Shown: positions 20,993-32,890 of the stretch, one piece after another
How positions within the stretch are numbered: position 1 is the stretch's first letter
How the letters are laid out: every line of letters starts with the position of its first letter
Assembly: GCA_904066235.2 (NCBI GenBank)
Contig: CAJFCV020000002.1
Span: 8,866,001 to 8,930,000 of the forward strand
Length of the DNA stretch: 64,000 nt
Reading direction: 5' to 3'
Origin: Bursaphelenchus xylophilus
Lineage: Eukaryota > Nematoda > Chromadorea > Rhabditida > Aphelenchoididae
Notes under the pieces: model-generated
Database searches by the model: none
What the model was told of the DNA's origin: nothing
The model's input: only the letters and a program-made list of their open reading frames with translations
Program-made: the position numbers and the translations under genes

Positions 20993-22766
20993 ATGTCTGA
21001 GGAACAGAACCCAGCCCAACAGCCTCCCGCGCAGGGAAAAGTGAGCAAGGACGAACGAAACCTTGTCGTTTCATTCATCCAATTCTTGCGACAGAAAGTC
21101 TCTGCAAATGAATGTTCAGTTGACCAGATCGAGGCCTTGGAAGTGGCCATTCAATGCATCGAAGGTGCGTTCGAAGTCTCCGATAAGAACTATGCTTTCC
21201 AACCGAGCAAACCGTTGATTGAGATCTTCAAGCAAGCCGAAGGATTGAGTGGAGAGGTGAGATTTTAAATCGTTTTTTTTTGTTTTTAGGTGAGAGCAAC
21301 CGATTTATAATTTTGGGCGAATTCCAATCAAGAGTTTACGTTTTATTACTCAAGACAACGGCCACTTTCTTGCTTCGAAGACTGTTTTCTATCTAGAAAG
21401 CTTATTTTTGTCAACGTTTCGTCTAAAACTCCCTTTCGGTTCATAAAATTCGGCGACTTTTTCTATAAAGGTCGTCAATTAGCGATAACTACGTAAAATA
21501 TAGTCAATTCACCTCATTGAATTTTAATTCTTAGCTGAGTTGGTCGTTTTGTTTTGGAGTATATTGAAAAACTCGATAGTATTAACTATTTGAATGATGA
21601 ATAAGGTAATCAAATTTTATGATTATATTTTGTTCCAGGAGGAAGAAGAGTTCCCCACTCCAACTCAGGCCGAGATTGATCAGGCAAATAAGTTGAAAGA
21701 AGAGGGTAATGATCTCGTCAAAGCCGGTCAGTTTCAAGACGCCATCCAGAAGTACAACGAGGCCATTAAATTGAACAGAGATCCTATTTACTTCTGTAAT
21801 CGGTGAGTATTTTCGTATTGGTTTGTTTTATGTTTAGACTTGAAGGAGGAACCACAGATGTCAAATTTTTTGATGCTTGAAATTTGACATTCATGGACAA
21901 TGTAAATGTTATCTTTTCAGAGCTGCAGCATATTGCCGTCTGGATCAACACGACTTGGCCATCCAAGATTGCCGCACGGCTTTGGCGTTGGACCCCAAAT
22001 ACGCTAAAGCATATGGCCGAATGGGAGTTGCTCTCTCTTGTCAGAACCGATACGATCAAGCCGTGGAAGCCTATAAACACGCTCTGGAATTGGACCCCAA
22101 CAACGAGAGTTACAAGCAGAACCTCTCCATCGCCGAAGACAAGCTGAAAGAAGCCCAAGAAGCAGCTGGAGCACAAGGTGCGGCACCCGGAGCCAATCCT
22201 TTTGCTAATTTGGGTGGCCTCGGTGGACTTGGAGGTCTCGGCGGCTTACTCAACCCGCAAATGGCTGAGATGGCAGCTCAAATGATGCAGGATCCTAATG
22301 TGCAAAACATGATGTCGCAGATGATGGGTGCCTTCGGGGGACAAGGAGGAGCTCCAGGCCAAGAAGGCGCCCCGGCACCGGGCCTCGATAATTTGTTGAG
22401 AGTGGGAGAACAGGTCGGTGCGGGGATACAAACCTTCCTTGGGGCTGTGGCTCAGGTCAGCGAGATGTAGTAGAGTTAGATGGTTTAGTTGGAATTAGTT
22501 TTAGAAATTGTTATATTATTTTAGATAGTTAATTCCTAGTGTAATATAATTTTGCTCGAGATATGACTGGAGATATGGCTGTCTGTCTCTTTTATAGTAT
22601 ATAGTACTTTAGTAATGTCATATTTGTGTTTTAGATTGCTGAAACAATGCAAAGAAGCAACCCCGAACTCGTTGAAAACCTCCGTCGCCAATTCGACGCC
22701 ACTCGCGGACCCTCCGGCCCCAACGACCAAAATCCCAACCCCGACCAGAACCCCGGACAACAATAA
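20993..22766 (+). CDS. sgt-1: Small glutamine-rich TPR co-chaperone (SGT)
   Basis: Exons 20993-21256, 21639-21802, 21921-22455 and 22635-22766 give 364 residues. SGT proteins bind Hsp70/Hsp90 C-termini through TPRs and help hand over membrane proteins in the cytosol. The N-terminal dimerisation-type domain (LVVSFIQFLRQKV, about residues 25-85) is followed by three TPRs (about 100-210; ANKLKEEGNDLVKAGQF, AAAYCRLDQHDLAI, GRMGVALSCQNRYDQAVEAY), a Gly/Leu-rich run, a Met/Gln-rich segment (MAEMAAQMMQDPNVQNMMSQ) and a C-terminus rich in Asn, Pro and Gln. TTTTTTAG directly before the ATG suggests spliced-leader addition. If intron 3 is retained, the frame stops after VSEM at 22470, giving a shorter form. 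Confidence 0.95.
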
Positions 22767-22934
22767 GAGCTCATACTCAATTCCAAACACCTTTGTTTAT
22801 TGTTTAGAGGATCTTTTAATGCTTGTGATAAAGATAAAGAGGTGAACAATCTATTTTTATTCGAATTCCACTACAAGAGTAAGGTCTGTTGATATTTTGG
22901 ATGGAACCATACGGTACTAGGGAAGGGCACATCA

Positions 22935-23096
22935 AGCGAAATTATCGGCACTTTTTTCGCCCGACATAATTGCTTTTTCTCGAAAAGGAAGAAGAAAGAT
23001 AAGAAAATGCTTTCTATCGGATAGTGACATTTCGTTTTGAACGAATCACCAAAAAGGGGCGGGAAATTTTTTCTTTTATTTTGGATTGACGTGTAG
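22935..23096. repeat. Inverted copy of the repeat in the pepsin-like A intron
   Basis: The sequence from CGAAATTATCGGCAC to GGATTGACGTG is the reverse complement of about 6080-6246. Shared blocks include AAGGAAGAAGAAAGATAAGA and AGTGACATTTCGTTTTGAAC. Two copies about 17 kb apart suggest a dispersed element of at least 160 bp. Confidence 0.8.
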
Positions 23097-23107
23097 GGGT
23101 TTTTCAG

Positions 23108-24667
23108 TTACTTGTAATACCCGAGGTAGCAAGACTTGACATTCTTGGAGGAGTCATCTTTTGGCTTCGGCTTTTCCTCGTATGTTTTCTGGTCCTCTTC
23201 GACGTACTCGGACTTGGCGTACTCTTCGCGGTAGAATTCCTCGCTGCGAGAATATTCCGGTCGTTTTCCTGGTGGCTTCTTCTTTGGTGTCGTGACGCAC
23301 TGGAGGGAAATTTATAAACTTTGATGCAGAGGCTTACCGTATCTTGAACATATACTGATTTGACATCGGACTCCTCACTCTTCCTGCTCTTTTTCTCCTC
23401 CTTCTTGACGTTTTCTTTGGACTCGACCTTCTTCAGGCTCGCTTTTGATCCGTTCTTCTCTTTGGACTCAGTCCTTCGAACACTAGTTGCTCTCTCCTTA
23501 CTTTCACCTTCTTTGTTGCCGCTTCCTTTGACCTCTTCGGCTTTACTGCCACGTTTTTTCACCGATTTCTCGCTCTGTTTTTTGACCGATTTCTCGCTCT
23601 TTCTGGCAGAGGACTCATGTCTCGAAATCTCATCTTCGCCATGAGCAGTTCGGATGTCTGAATCGGCGCGCGAAGTGCTAGTATCACCTTCAGTTCTTCC
23701 TGTCTTGACGTCGGCTTCCACCTCGGATTTGCGCGTTTTCTTTCGCTTGGGCTTGGAGACACACGGTCGAATTGGGGTACCAATTCTCTCAAAGACTGTG
23801 GGCTTGTCGTAGTCACTGCAAAATAATCGAAGTCATTCAAAAATAGATATTGTTCATGACATAGCCCGAGGGTACAGTGACGGACCCGATCCAGAGGCAA
23901 AAAAACGTACCAGTTTGTATCCGGGAAGTGTCAAAAAATGTGGCAAAATACCTCCCTCTCCAAGTGAAAGAACTTCGTTTTGAAGGGCCCTTCTCACACA
24001 GGGGCGCGCCTTTGAAATCGGAGTTTTTTCCCTTGGAGAGGGAAGCATTTTGCCACATTTTTGATACTTCCCAGACGCAAAGTGGTACGTTTTTTGCCAT
24101 TGGATCAGGTCCCCGACTGTAATGGTTCGGCACCTGGTCAACTTACTCGTTCTGAGCTGGAGGACTTCTGGCCAGTCCCGTATCCACTGGTGGAGATCTT
24201 TGTCTCGATTCGGACTTTTCTTTCTTCTTCTCGGATTTCGCTTCGAACTCATGCTAAAAGAAAATGTTGTTATGATATATTGTCAAAGATAAATTAGTCC
24301 ATGAGCACCAGATTTCCATACTTTCGGAGAATGTCGCTTCTTCAACGGATTGAATTTGTCCATGAAATTGCCCAGCCTTCTTCTGGGCGAAGAGTCCGAT
24401 TTGTGGCCAACCGTTTCTCGAGAAAATTGGGCAGCAGTTTCCTCGCCTTCTTTCTTCCGTTTGGACAAGGATTCGGCACTACTCTTCCTCTGGAAGCATA
24501 ATGATTACTTGTCAACAGGGGAAATTGGCCCACTGTTGTCTGAACTGGCTTACATGTCCATTCCGATTCCCATCCTTGCCTTTGACTTTGGTTGGCCGAC
24601 CAGAATCGGATTTGGATTCTTTTTTACTTCCTCTAAGCTTTATTGGCCACGAACTTTGAGCTGACAT
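23108..24667 (-). CDS. Charged low-complexity protein of unknown function
   Basis: Exons 24667-24554, 24489-24322, 24253-24147, 23815-23338 and 23299-23108 join in phase to 352 residues. The ATG follows a TTTTCAGAT acceptor, so it is probably the trans-spliced start. The protein is rich in Lys, Ser, Glu and Arg, with basic stretches that could be nuclear signals (PKRKKTRKSE; RRRLGNF) and repeated SEKSVKKQSEKSVKK. A less repetitive segment DYDKPTVFERIGTPIRPC begins exon 4. The C-terminus is Tyr-rich and ends CYLGYYK. I recognise no domain. The intron 24146-23816 contains a mariner-like MITE. Confidence 0.8.
23875..24119. mobile_element. Mariner-like MITE (CAGTG family), in an intron
   Basis: The ends are CAGTGACGGACC and GGTCCCCGACTG, with TA flanks and a palindromic body of about 245 bp. 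It lies in intron 3 of the charged low-complexity gene. Confidence 0.87.
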
Positions 24668-24992
24668 ATCTGAAAAGGATCAGTTAGAAAATGGATTACT
24701 TACCCCGCGTTTTAATGGGCTTCCGACCGAAATTTGTCAATGGAAAATGATCAAATGACTCGGTTCAAAGTTTTTGCCCATTATTTGAAGTTTTGACTTG
24801 GTTCATTTCGACTGGACTGTCATGAGTTGTTTGATTTTACGTTGCCATGGCATGATTCTTCGGACAAAATGTTAGGCGGATATCCGCAATTCACACTTGA
24901 AGTGTGAAGTCAGAATTTTTTAGGTTCCTCGATCGGTTGCTTGGGTGTGTGTTTATGCCGAGGGATTGTAAGCATAAAATAAATGTTGTCTC

Positions 24993-25226
24993 CAGTGGCA
25001 AAAACGTACCATTTTGCATCCGGGAAGCATCAAAAAATGTGGCAAAATACCTCCATCCTCAAGTGAAAAAACTCGGATTTCCAAAGCGCGCCCGCTCTGT
25101 TTGTGAGGAAAAAGGCCCTTCATAACGAAGTTTTTTCACATGGGGAGGGAAGGATTTTGCCACATTTTTGATACTTCCAGGATGCAAAATGTTACGTTTT
25201 TTGCCAATGGATCAGGTCCCCCACTG
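24993..25226. mobile_element. Mariner-like MITE (CAGTG family), left end truncated
   Basis: The right end is complete (GGTCCCCCACTG then TA). The left end begins inside the inverted repeat at CAGTGGCAAAAACG, so the outer CAGTGGGGGACCTGATC part is missing. The body is otherwise as in the other copies. Confidence 0.8.
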
Positions 25227-25830
25227 TATGTATAAATCTTATTCTGGAAGGGTCGCAATTTATTGGAGCTAGGGGTTACTGTTTACGAAAGCATTACAAG
25301 CTGGAGGAATGTGCATAACGATATATCTAGATGACACTGATATTCCGTTAGACGCTCAATAAAAAACTCAAAAACAGCCTCCATGTTTTCATAAATTGAT
25401 TTTTCATCAAATCTGTTTACTTTTTACGGTATTCTAAAGGATTTCCAGAGTCTTTCCATCATTAAGTCCGTAGCTATTCGTAGGAAATTCGCCAGTTTCC
25501 GTAAAGTCTCCGTTCAGCCTCATCGTTCGCGGTTTTACCTTGGGGATCGTAAACCGACTACGGATTCCTCAATGGACCGATAACCGTCAATTCGGAAGAC
25601 AGTTAAAATATTCGAAAAACAGGGCTCGGGAACTGGATTCAAACGCGAATTCGGCGCAATGAAAAAGCGAATTCCTTAGGGCGAAAACTGGTAAGAAAAA
25701 AAACAATTCGAAACATCCGAGAAGTCGGTTTATTAGCCGGTTACGATGAGTCGTATTGAGTGAGAAGGTCACTGAATAAGAGCAAAAACAAACGCTTTGT
25801 GGCATACCAGACAAATTTCATGATTAAATA

Positions 25831-26084
25831 CAGTGGCGGACCTGATCCATTGGCAAAAAATGTACAATTTTGCATCCAGGAAGTATCAAAAATGTGGCAA
25901 AATTCTTTCCTCTCCAAGTGAAAAAAAACTTCGTTTTGAAGGGCCTTTTTCCTCACAAAAAGAGCGGGCGGGCTTTTGAAATTGGAGTTTTTTTCACTTG
26001 GAGAGGGAGGTATTTTGCCACATTTTTTTGATACTTCCTGGATGCAAAATGGACGTTTTTTGCCACTGGATGAGGTCCCCACTG
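25831..26084. mobile_element. Mariner-like MITE (CAGTG family)
   Basis: CAGTGGCGGACCTGATCC at the left and GGTCCCCACTG at the right are flanked by TA. The body is a 254-bp palindrome with the AAATTGGAGTTTTTTTCACT block near the centre. Confidence 0.87.
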
Positions 26085-26424
26085 TAAATCGTTTTTGGGT
26101 TGTCATGATATAGCATTTTTGTGATATCTTTATGTTTAACGCATTTTGTGATGTAAAAATTGTTAATATTTTGATATTTTCTGAGGTTTTACGGTCTCAT
26201 AACAATAAACGTTCTCAACTTATCGTCACAACTCTCACTTTTATCAATAAATTTGAAAAATCATCCCGATTCTCCCGTTATTTCATCGTTTCTCCGTCAG
26301 CTCACGGATTCTAACGGAGAGTGGGCGGCGTCGACGTGATCTTCACTTTCCTAACCAGATTTTTCTTCCGTTACTCACTATAAATTACTTGCCCTCTGAG
26401 ATTTTGTGAAGATTTTGGTCAGGA

Positions 26425-28108
26425 ATGTCGGTCAAGGTCGTGGTCGGAGTTACGGCTTCGGCTTCAACGATCATCATAGCCATTGCTGTGGCAACAAGTG
26501 TCATCCTCTTTCAGGTTAGATTTTTGAAAAATTTAGGGGGCTTTGAGATCTTTTTATCAAATTTTGTGTTGATTAGTGGCCTATCTTCTATCTTGTCGAC
26601 TTTTAGGACATTAACAATCTTCACGATGAAATTATGACCGAAATGGGGGAGTTCAAACATATTGCAAACGACGCTTGGCGTGGAATCATGGCCTTTAACT
26701 CGCCAATCCACACTCGCCAAGCTAGATCCAGCGGCTATGCGAGCCTCCTCAGGACTCTTAAAGGCCGCAATAAACGGAATGCCCAATGCCAGTGTGCTCG
26801 ACAAGCCTCCAACTGTCCACCCGGCCCTCCCGGACCCCCCGGACAAGCCGGTTTGAACGGTGAGCCCGGTCTTCCAGGAGATGATGGCCATCCTGGACTC
26901 TCCGGAATGGAAATATCCTTTGATATGACAATGAAAGATGGCTGTTTCGTCTGCCCGGCCGGTCCACCTGGCCCTCCAGGAGCACCTGGACCAGCTGGCG
27001 GGACCGGACCTTCCGGAAAACCGGGAGACATTGGATCACCAGGAAAGGATGGAGCGCCGGGTCCTGCTGGCCCAGCCGGAGATGATGGTGAGCCCGGTAT
27101 TCCTGGCATCCCAGGACCACAAGGTCGCCCCGGAGAAGACGCCCAACATTCGCCAAGTCTCCCAGGTCCTAAAGGCCCACCCGGACCTCAAGGGCCACCC
27201 GGTGATATTGGTGCTGACGGAACGGCTGGTGGAGTTGGTCAGCCCGGTCCAGCAGGCCCACAAGGACCTCCAGGAAAGCCTGGAGACAATGGACCTGATG
27301 GAGAACCCGGAAAGGTGAGATTCAAGCGATTTTTAGCCATTTCTTATCGCCTTCATTGTAAACTAATGTCAATTTAGGCTGGATCTCCTGGTGAGCCTGG
27401 CCCAGATGCTGCGTATTGTCCATGCCCTCCACGAACTGAAAATCTGGCCAATTATCATAGTGCTGGTGCCGAAGCCAACATTGACGAAGCCCCCAAACAT
27501 TTCATCCCCACTATCCCGCAAGCTCCGCCCACCGCCGCCCCTGCGGCCAATCAAGAGTCAGCCAGCGTGAAGCCATACTTGGCTAGAGCTCATGCCTTCC
27601 TAAATACGGAGGTTGAGGACAAGGACGGGGAAAATGAGGAGGGAGATGCTAAGGAAGTTGTGGATGGAAAAGTTCAAGGGACGGTTCACGAGGAAACCCA
27701 TGAAAGCAACCGGGTCTTTGTCGATTCAGATGGAGGTGAGAATTGAAATATATACATATAATATTCCGTAAATCATTTTTGAAGAAAAAAATATATATTT
27801 TCAAAATTTTAGTGACTCATCACCACCGCGAGCGAATTGAGGAGCATCATCATGAACAAGTAAGCGGAGGACCGACCTCTGAACTTTATGGAAGAGAAAA
27901 GTTTGGAGGACAGATTCTCGGAGGACTTAGCGAGGACTTGAGAGAGGCTTTGAACGGATACAAGGGCGAGAAATGGCCTCCAGAGACGTATGAAGTCCCC
28001 GCCGTGCCAAACCTCGAGAATGTTGAGGGCAGTGGGAATGGCGATGACTTCCCTCATGCTCCCAAGTTGCCAAGTGTGCACAGAAGACGGTTTTATCATC
28101 ATCAATAG
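26425..28108 (+). CDS. Cuticle-type collagen with long acidic C-terminal tail
   Basis: Exons 26425-26514, 26607-27314, 27378-27735 and 27813-28108 give 483 residues. The N-terminus has a hydrophobic anchor (about residues 8-30), a conserved-looking region and a furin/Kex2-type site RNKR (84-87), as in nematode cuticle collagens that are cut before assembly. Cysteine pairs ([14 protein letters not shown]) flank the Gly-X-Y blocks, which run from about 101 to 275 with a break at [16 protein letters not shown]. After CPCPP the chain continues for about 200 residues of non-collagenous sequence rich in Glu, Asp, Ala, Pro and His ([15 protein letters not shown]; final RRRFYHHQ). That tail is much longer than in typical cuticle collagens. 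Confidence 0.92.
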
Positions 28109-29165
28109 ATTTTTATAGTAAATTGTTGAAAGTAAATGTAAATAAGACTTATTTGTAAAAAATTAGATTGAAAACGTCGATTTTGGATCTCACAGCACTG
28201 ATCGTGAGGGTAGGAGCTAGACTTTCAACCAGCTTCTTCCTTAATTACTCATCGTTTTTCCAGTTATCTAACTGCCATCAATCGAGAAGATGTTTCTTGC
28301 TAATCCTCTCGATTTCCCGCTGAAGATCTCCGAAATGATTTGGCGAACGCTTGAAACTTGTTTCAAAAACATGTGAAGATAAAAAAAAAATAAAAGTTTA
28401 TTACGGAAAATGAAAGAAAATGGTAAAATACGTCAAATTAACAAATGAACTTAAAAAAAGATGCATAAAGAAAAGATATGAGCAAGTTTTTACAATTCTG
28501 AATTTTCACGGGATGTTTTAATCATCGGCTTAGCGAAAGGTGGGCTAAATGCAACTGGGGACATACAGTATGACAAGAAATTTGGATGCTGCATTCAAAC
28601 TGGTCAGTGGACGTTGGAGATGAGATTTTTGATCGGTATTGGGGTAGAAGTAGAGGATAATAAAGAAACTTTTGGAGGACGAGAGCTCATATTATTTCCT
28701 TTAAATTTGGAATTTACATTCTACAGTGGCGGACCTGATCCATTGGCAAGAAACGTACCATTTCGGTTCCGGGAAGTATCAAAAATGCAGCAAAATACCT
28801 CCCTCTTCAAATAAAAAAACTACGATTTCAAAAGCGCCCGCTCTTTTTGTAGGGGAAAGGGCTCGGCATTTGAAAACGGAGTTTTTTTTTATTGTAGTTT
28901 GAAGTATTTTGCCATATTTTTGATACTTCCCGGATGCAAAATCATATGTTTTTTTTGCCAATGGATCAGGTACCTCACTGTATCAGAGCAGGAAATTACT
29001 CATTAAAACTTTTAACATGCAATTTGCAAGGGCTTGAAGCCAAGTTTCATCAAAATCTGAACTTTATACCTTGGGAAATTTCCTCTGTAATTTCAAGGAG
29101 TCTTTCTTTTTGTTTTTTTTAAAATCTACAGATCGAAAAAGGCCTTACAATCTCTCCAACCCCTC
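28109..29165. other. Intergenic region between collagen and Ly6-like gene
   Basis: No gene is supported. The region contains the mariner-like MITE at 28724-28980. It should carry the 3' ends of the two convergent genes. Confidence 0.5.
28724..28980. mobile_element. Mariner-like MITE (CAGTG family)
   Basis: CAGTGGCGGACCTGATCC to CAGGTACCTCACTG with TA on both sides. This copy is more diverged than most (GGAAGTATCAAAAATGCAGC instead of the usual TGTGGC). Confidence 0.82.
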
Positions 29166-30132
29166 TCAGCAGCACCTCAGCACCAGTCCGGCCATCACAG
29201 CCAGCCCAAGAATCAGATATCCTAATTGCGGCGCCGTCCTTCGACTTCCCAGCGACGCCCCATTACAACGATCTCCCAGACAACTGCAGACGTTGATCAG
29301 TTGCGGATCATTGCCGTATCGGAACAAATCCGACGCCCTTACTTCCCGACAAAGATCGTATTGATCGAAGAGTGCGATCGTCTGATTGTGGAACCCGTAG
29401 CGACTCAAGGAGGTGGCGCAGCCGCGCATTGTCAGTCGACGACCCGTTTTTCGACCTGAAATTTGAGGGTTTAGTTAGCGAGGGCACTAACGGATATGAA
29501 ACGGTTTCTTTTCCTACAAATTCTGCATGGTTTATTGTATAACACATGGTGATTATCTTGATCAAAGATATCTTCGTTATTACGGTAAATTTCTTTGTAC
29601 AAAAAACCTTTTAAAGAACGACATTAATTGTTGGACAACCTAATAGAAAGACTTATCAAAGAAGCCCTCAAAAAAGGAACTCAATAAGGCTTACCCATGA
29701 CAGTAAACTCCTGCGTGAGTGTCAAGCAGATTGCTCGACAAGGGACCAGCCCGATGCCAGTGGTATCGATGGGATGCTCGCATTTGGAGGTGAAGTTGCG
29801 CGGCTCGAAAAAGAACTGGCCCAGATCGCCGGACTTGAACAATTCTTCGTACATGGGACTCATACAGCTGTAGCATCGATTCACCCGTAAATACGATGGA
29901 TACGCAATCTTGTTTCGGTCTGAAAATGGGAAAATCTTACGTTTATTTGTTTTAGAGACATCGAACATCTCAAAAATACAAGTTTAATCGATCTTTGTCT
30001 AGTACAACATAAAATTGGAGAGTAAAGTGGTCGAAACTCACCCGAAGTCCTTGCCCACACCAAATCTGATATGAAGAGGAGATTGAGAAGGGCAGGCCAA
30101 AGATATTGGCCAAGGATTGGGCCGAGCTCCAT
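29166..30132 (-). CDS. Ly6/uPAR-like secreted protein, probably GPI-anchored
   Basis: Exons 30132-30042, 29919-29695 and 29455-29166 give 201 residues. The N-terminus is a signal peptide (LWPALLNLLFISDLVWA). The mature part has the cysteine pattern of a three-finger domain: RCYSCMSP, SKCEHP, VPCRAIC, RGCATSL, DLCRE and CSCLGDRCNGA, where the CxxxxCN-type end is the family hallmark. The C-terminus (LGYLILGLAVMAGLVLRCC) is a hydrophobic tail suitable for GPI attachment. The length and spacing are closest to the quiver/sleepless-type group known in invertebrates, which tune ion channels or receptors. The role here is inferred from the fold only. Confidence 0.82.
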
Positions 30133-32890
30133 TAACCTTACATTGAACATGGATCAGATCTTATGAGAAGTTCATAGCGACAAAGATGGTGATGGCAGTA
30201 ACATTTGGATATTTTGGTGCTAAAAGTAACATTAACATGTGGGGTCTCGTATTTTACAGCGTTTAGGTATATGAAATCGCAAAATTTCGCAAAAGCATTT
30301 TCAAAGTCATCAAAAAAATTATTTTCCAAATCAAAATAATAAAATGAAATCAAATCCCAAAAATTATTACTGAAAATTGAGAGTTCGTAGATATTTTAAG
30401 CCCCAAGAAAAATCAGAATTCAAATAATTTCGGGAGTTTTGACATTTGCCGTTAATTTGAGCCGACCCCGGACCCTAAGTGCCAATCAAGAAGGACGAGG
30501 GAAGAGATCAATCATAAAAACATAAAAATTTGATCAAAACAATATGGATAACATCTCGGAATTAGAGGGTAAACAAAAGTTCGGGAAAGAAAAAGATGGA
30601 TTCTAGATGATGACATTGAGTTCAGAGGGGTCTGAAGTTGAACATGAGTTCAAAAAGATGTCAAAACTTTTTTATCATTTTTTGGCTTGCTGTAGATAAT
30701 ACATAGATGATATATAAATTTCCAAAAGTTTGCATTTTCAGCCGAAAAATAAAAAAAAATTGCAGACGAGAGACTGTGGAAATGATGAGAGGCGGCCAGA
30801 GAAATAAAACATCTTTTTGAATCTGAGCGCGGGAAAAAATATTTTTTATTCAAAATTTGTACTCATCGCTTCGAAAACATGAAAAAAAATCAATTTTTTG
30901 CAAGCTCTGACAAAAAATAAGTGTTATTTTAACGATAACAATAAAATTGTCAGAAATCAAACATGTTTCTCAAAATTCACGCCACTCACAGAAATTTTTG
31001 TGATGCTATTTTACTATAGCAGTAATACTATTCGTCATACATACAAACTTTGCAAGGGCAGGCTACAAGACGGGAAAAAGTACAATTCACTCGAAGAAAA
31101 TTTCGTAAAAAAGAATTAGGCAAGGTGTAAATGAAAGTGTCATGAAAAGATACAAGGCTCACTCTACTCTGAAATTTAGATTTCTTTTCCTGATTAATTA
31201 GTTATTCAAAAGGCGGGGGAAATACCTTAAAATAAGAAAACTACAAAAAATGGGCATATTTGTGAAAAAAATTAATTAAAAAAACGAATGTTATTTTTAA
31301 GCTCCAAAAACTAAGGTCAATGAAATTCGAAAAAAGATGAAAAAATCACAAAATTCGTGAAAAATCAAAAAAAACTTATACGTAAAATAAAACCACAGCA
31401 TTTTAATTACTAATTATCATCAAAAATTCGGTTAAAAATAGATGAAAATCAAAAAAAAATCGCAAAAAATGTCGAAAAAATTCTAAAAATTTTTTCGAAA
31501 AAATCAAACAAAAAACTCAGAAATCCCAAAAAATAAGCAAAAAAAAGTAAATTTTTTTGCATTAAAAAAAATCCGCACCCGAACGGCGTCAGAGATGACG
31601 GCGCCTTCGAAACCGGGTTTAAAACGCGCTCCTTTCGCCCTCCGCGGCCCAGTTTTTTGCCCTTTAAAACAAAGCAGTTTTGCGGATCAGTCATAACAAA
31701 AGAAGAGCGACAAGTGTCTTCGCATCCCCTCGGGCAATGGAACGGCCCGAAAATGGGGATTCCTTCACTGTGTCAAGTAGTTTTTTGCGGCCGAACTAAC
31801 TTCGTTTCGGCGAAGCGAAGGCGTGCAACGTGATGGGTTTTGCGTAGAATTGACGTGATGGAAATGGTTTTTGTTGAGTTATGGAAAAAGTTTGCAAGTT
31901 TGGGGTGTAAATTTTTATAATCTTTGGTCGATATCTCAATGTGTCTAAAAAATCGGCTAAAATTTTTGAGCAAAATTGAACATTTTTTGCAAAAACATAC
32001 CGACTTCCTCTTATATGCGTCTGCAAAATTCCCCTCTAAATTTAGGCCTTGTTTCATCAACATCTGAAGGTATAAACTAGATCATTTTGAATAAAAAGCA
32101 AGTGTGTTTTGCCAAAAATCTTGGGGATATCAAAGGAACCCTTAAGGGTCAAGTGGCCACCTGGGAACACCGCCAGGTCGATGATAGATCATATTTAAAA
32201 AATCGGAAAACCAGTAAAATACAGACAAACCTCTGTACAACAAACAGCAAAAAAATAAAAAAATTGATTCGCTATAAAAAGGCTTTGTTTTACAGTAGTT
32301 TTCTTTGATCTGAAATAAATTTTCGGGATCTCAGAAATTATTCGTTATAGACAGGCTTTGCTGAACGGGAGTTCGCTATACCTAGGCTGAACTGTACGAC
32401 ACTATATTGCCTCCAACCAGAAATCCTCAAACAGCCAAAAGTAATAACAAAAAACCTTCAAAAAACATTTGTCGGTCACCATCTTCCCCAGTCAAAGACT
32501 TTGAAAACAAACCGAGAAAATGACTCAAGACGTATCCGATTACCCAAAAACTAAAAATCAAAACGAAATACGCAAAACGCAAAACTTGTCAAGGCCGAAA
32601 ACGCCTGGAGGCATTTTTTCGAAAATATTTTTCGAAACCATTTAGATGGCCACAAACCCCGGCCAATTCCCATTCAAATTCAAATACATCCGGCGACAGA
32701 TGTGTCGAAGACACTAAAAGTTATACTCACGGCCGGCTGTAAAAGTGGGAAATCAGATGTACTTAAAAATGGAGGGGAATGGGCTTATTAGTCAGCTTGT
32801 TTGTTAGGTTGGGAGTTAAAGTAATAGCTGTTAGAAGTTGTGGGGAGAAGAATGAGATTTTTGTCCAATAAAAATTAGGATTGGAAGATT
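30133..32890. other. Gene-poor AT-rich region
   Basis: These 2.8 kb are rich in poly-A/T runs. Reading frames are short, low in complexity and lack family motifs or splice partners. I find no supported gene, RNA or intact element. The frames at about 31773-32063 and 31449-31694 look like chance or repeat sequence. Confidence 0.5.

Larger units (their letters stand above)
24668..26424. other. Intergenic region with two MITEs
   Basis: I see no supported gene in these 1.76 kb. They contain the MITEs at 24993-25226 and 25831-26084. The last 100 bases (CACTATAAATTAC near 26375) carry a possible TATA box for the collagen gene. Confidence 0.5.

Noticed and set aside
26735..27263. Gly/Pro-rich minus-strand frames over the collagen
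   Set aside because: GGN CCN CCN repeats read as Gly/Pro on the reverse strand too. The plus-strand exons have correct splice phases and flanking domains.
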